A program made the translations under genes and the position numbers. DNA of 64,000 bases. Origin: Sphingoaurantiacus capsulatus (GTDB lineage Bacteria; Pseudomonadota; Alphaproteobacteria; Sphingomonadales; Sphingomonadaceae). Of this stretch, positions 63,504 through 64,000 are shown piece by piece. The notes beneath the pieces were generated by a model, which had not been told where the DNA came from, searched no databases, and saw nothing but the letters and a program-made list of their open reading frames with translations. The stretch spans positions 1 to 64,000 of the forward strand of contig NZ_JBHRXV010000006.1 of assembly GCF_042648405.1 (NCBI RefSeq), written 5' to 3'. How positions within the stretch are numbered: position 1 is the first letter of the stretch; each line of letters starts with the position of its first letter.

Positions 63504-63835
63504 TTGGCGCGCAGCACGCTCCAGATCAGCCACGCCCAGCCGATCATCATCAAGGTGCCGCCGACCGGCGCCAGCATGCCGAGCGCGCGAACGCCCGCCA
63601 GTGCGATGACGTAGAGCGACGCGGAGAAGATCAGCGCACCCACCGTCATCGCCCAGGCGCTGCCTTGCGACCGACCCGCCACCGCGAACGCTGCGGCGGC
63701 ATGGGTGAGGCCATAGGTGGCGCCGGTGGCGATCCACGCCTTCGCCTGCGGGTCGGTGATGCCATGCGCGCCGAACGCGCCGACGAGGACGCCGAGCAGG
63801 CCGTTCAGCGCGGCGAGGGCGAGTAGCGGCTTCAG
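63500..63835 (-). CDS. DUF423 small membrane protein
   Basis: A 111-residue protein with four helices: KPLLALAALNGLLGVLVGAF, then GAHGITDPQAKAWIATGATY, TVGALIFSASLYVIALAGVR and LGMLAPVGGTLMMIGWAWLI, the DUF423/YgdD pattern (including GAFGAHG). The frame contains no ATG, GTG or TTG before KPLL; the only workable start is CTG at 63835-63833, overlapping the acyl-CoA dehydrogenase stop (CTGA). It is coupled to that gene. Function of the family unknown. Confidence 0.75.
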   Translation of the reverse strand: MKPLLALAALNGLLGVLVGAFGAHGITDPQAKAWIATGATYGLTHAAAAFAVAGRSQGSAWAMTVGALIFSASLYVIALAGVRALGMLAPVGGTLMMIGWAWLIWSVLRAK

Positions 63836-64000
63836 TTTGCCGTTCGCATCATCTCGCGGGCGACGATCATCCGCATGATCTCGTTGGTGCCCTCGAGGAT
63901 TTGGTGGACGCGCAGGTCGCGGAACAGCTTCTCGATCGGATAATCCTGCAGATAGCCGTAGCCGCCGTGCAGCTGCAGCGCCCGGTCGACCACCGCCATG
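63832..64000 (-). CDS. Acyl-CoA dehydrogenase, C-terminal part (5' end outside window)
   Basis: The last ~55 codons read VVDRALQLHGGYGYLQDYPI, EKLFRDLRVHQILEGTNEIM and RMIVAREMMRTAN, with the family's LHGGYGY...Y...RD.R...I.EGT.EI pattern at the C-terminal FAD/CoA-binding helix. It catalyses alpha,beta-dehydrogenation of acyl-CoA. Most of the gene lies beyond the window. With the thiolase and enoyl-CoA hydratase at the other end, it shows fatty-acid degradation genes on both sides, but they are 62 kb apart here. Confidence 0.88.
   Translation of the reverse strand, partial: MAVVDRALQLHGGYGYLQDYPIEKLFRDLRVHQILEGTNEIMRMIVAREMMRTAN

Overview
This 64-kb window looks like a chromosomal segment of a high-G+C alphaproteobacterium, most likely a sphingomonad (Sphingomonadaceae). 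The reasons are the base composition, the gene families (DUF2157 plus GDYXXLXY pair, alphaproteobacterial LigC-type ligase set, LytTR signalling, Coq7/UbiG ubiquinone enzymes, a vgr-related HExxH protein) and the paired palindromic intergenic repeats. I saw no rRNA or tRNA gene, CRISPR array, prophage or autonomous insertion sequence. Family names are my reading of protein motifs; no database search was run.

Layout: 1-5.2 kb has the end of an enoyl-CoA hydratase facing a thiolase, a redoxin-MOSC fusion, an alpha/beta hydrolase, a secreted protein and a TPR protein. 5.3-10.5 kb is a probable membrane-lipid locus (glycosyltransferase, PmtA-like methyltransferase, Mpo1-like membrane protein, membrane-anchored class III aminotransferase, phosphatidylserine decarboxylase). 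10.5-15.5 kb has small lipoproteins, a prolyl oligopeptidase, a 192-bp MITE-like element, a GST, an HExxH protein and a PCu(A)C copper chaperone. 15.6-18.9 kb is dnaK-dnaJ with a candidate heat-shock promoter and an intercistronic hairpin. 18.9-34.3 kb is mixed housekeeping and envelope functions: an MBL hydrolase next to a decapitated LytTR regulator, a coq7-dsbB-Nudix-PepSY run, a sugar dehydrogenase, a penicillin-acylase homologue, a double M16 peptidase and transporters. 34.4-36.9 kb is a tightly overlapping flavoprotein / RNase H-like / RluE-like operon.

The clearest accessory segment is 36.9-39.0 kb. It holds a cytosine-5 methyltransferase and a PD-(D/E)xK nuclease-like protein that overlap by four bases, in visibly lower-G+C DNA between two ordinary genes. 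I read it as a Type II restriction-modification islet of unassigned specificity. From 39.1 to 48.0 kb lie all four parts of the LigC/Lhr-Core/exonuclease/PdeM DNA-repair set, dispersed among unrelated genes. 48.2-50.9 kb has twin Crp/Fnr regulators, an AlkA-like glycosylase and a ferredoxin. 51.0-63.5 kb is a compact housekeeping run: LytS/LytTR two-component pair, ubiG, lysC, an FMN oxidoreductase, ptsP, a RodZ-like protein, cpoB, tilS and ftsH. The window ends with a DUF423 protein and the tail of an acyl-CoA dehydrogenase.

Many genes are joined by 4-base ATGA/GTGA/TTGA overlaps. Several intergenic gaps hold pairs of inverted palindromes in two sequence families, plus other inverted-repeat blocks; one of these supplies the Shine-Dalgarno sequence of the next gene.
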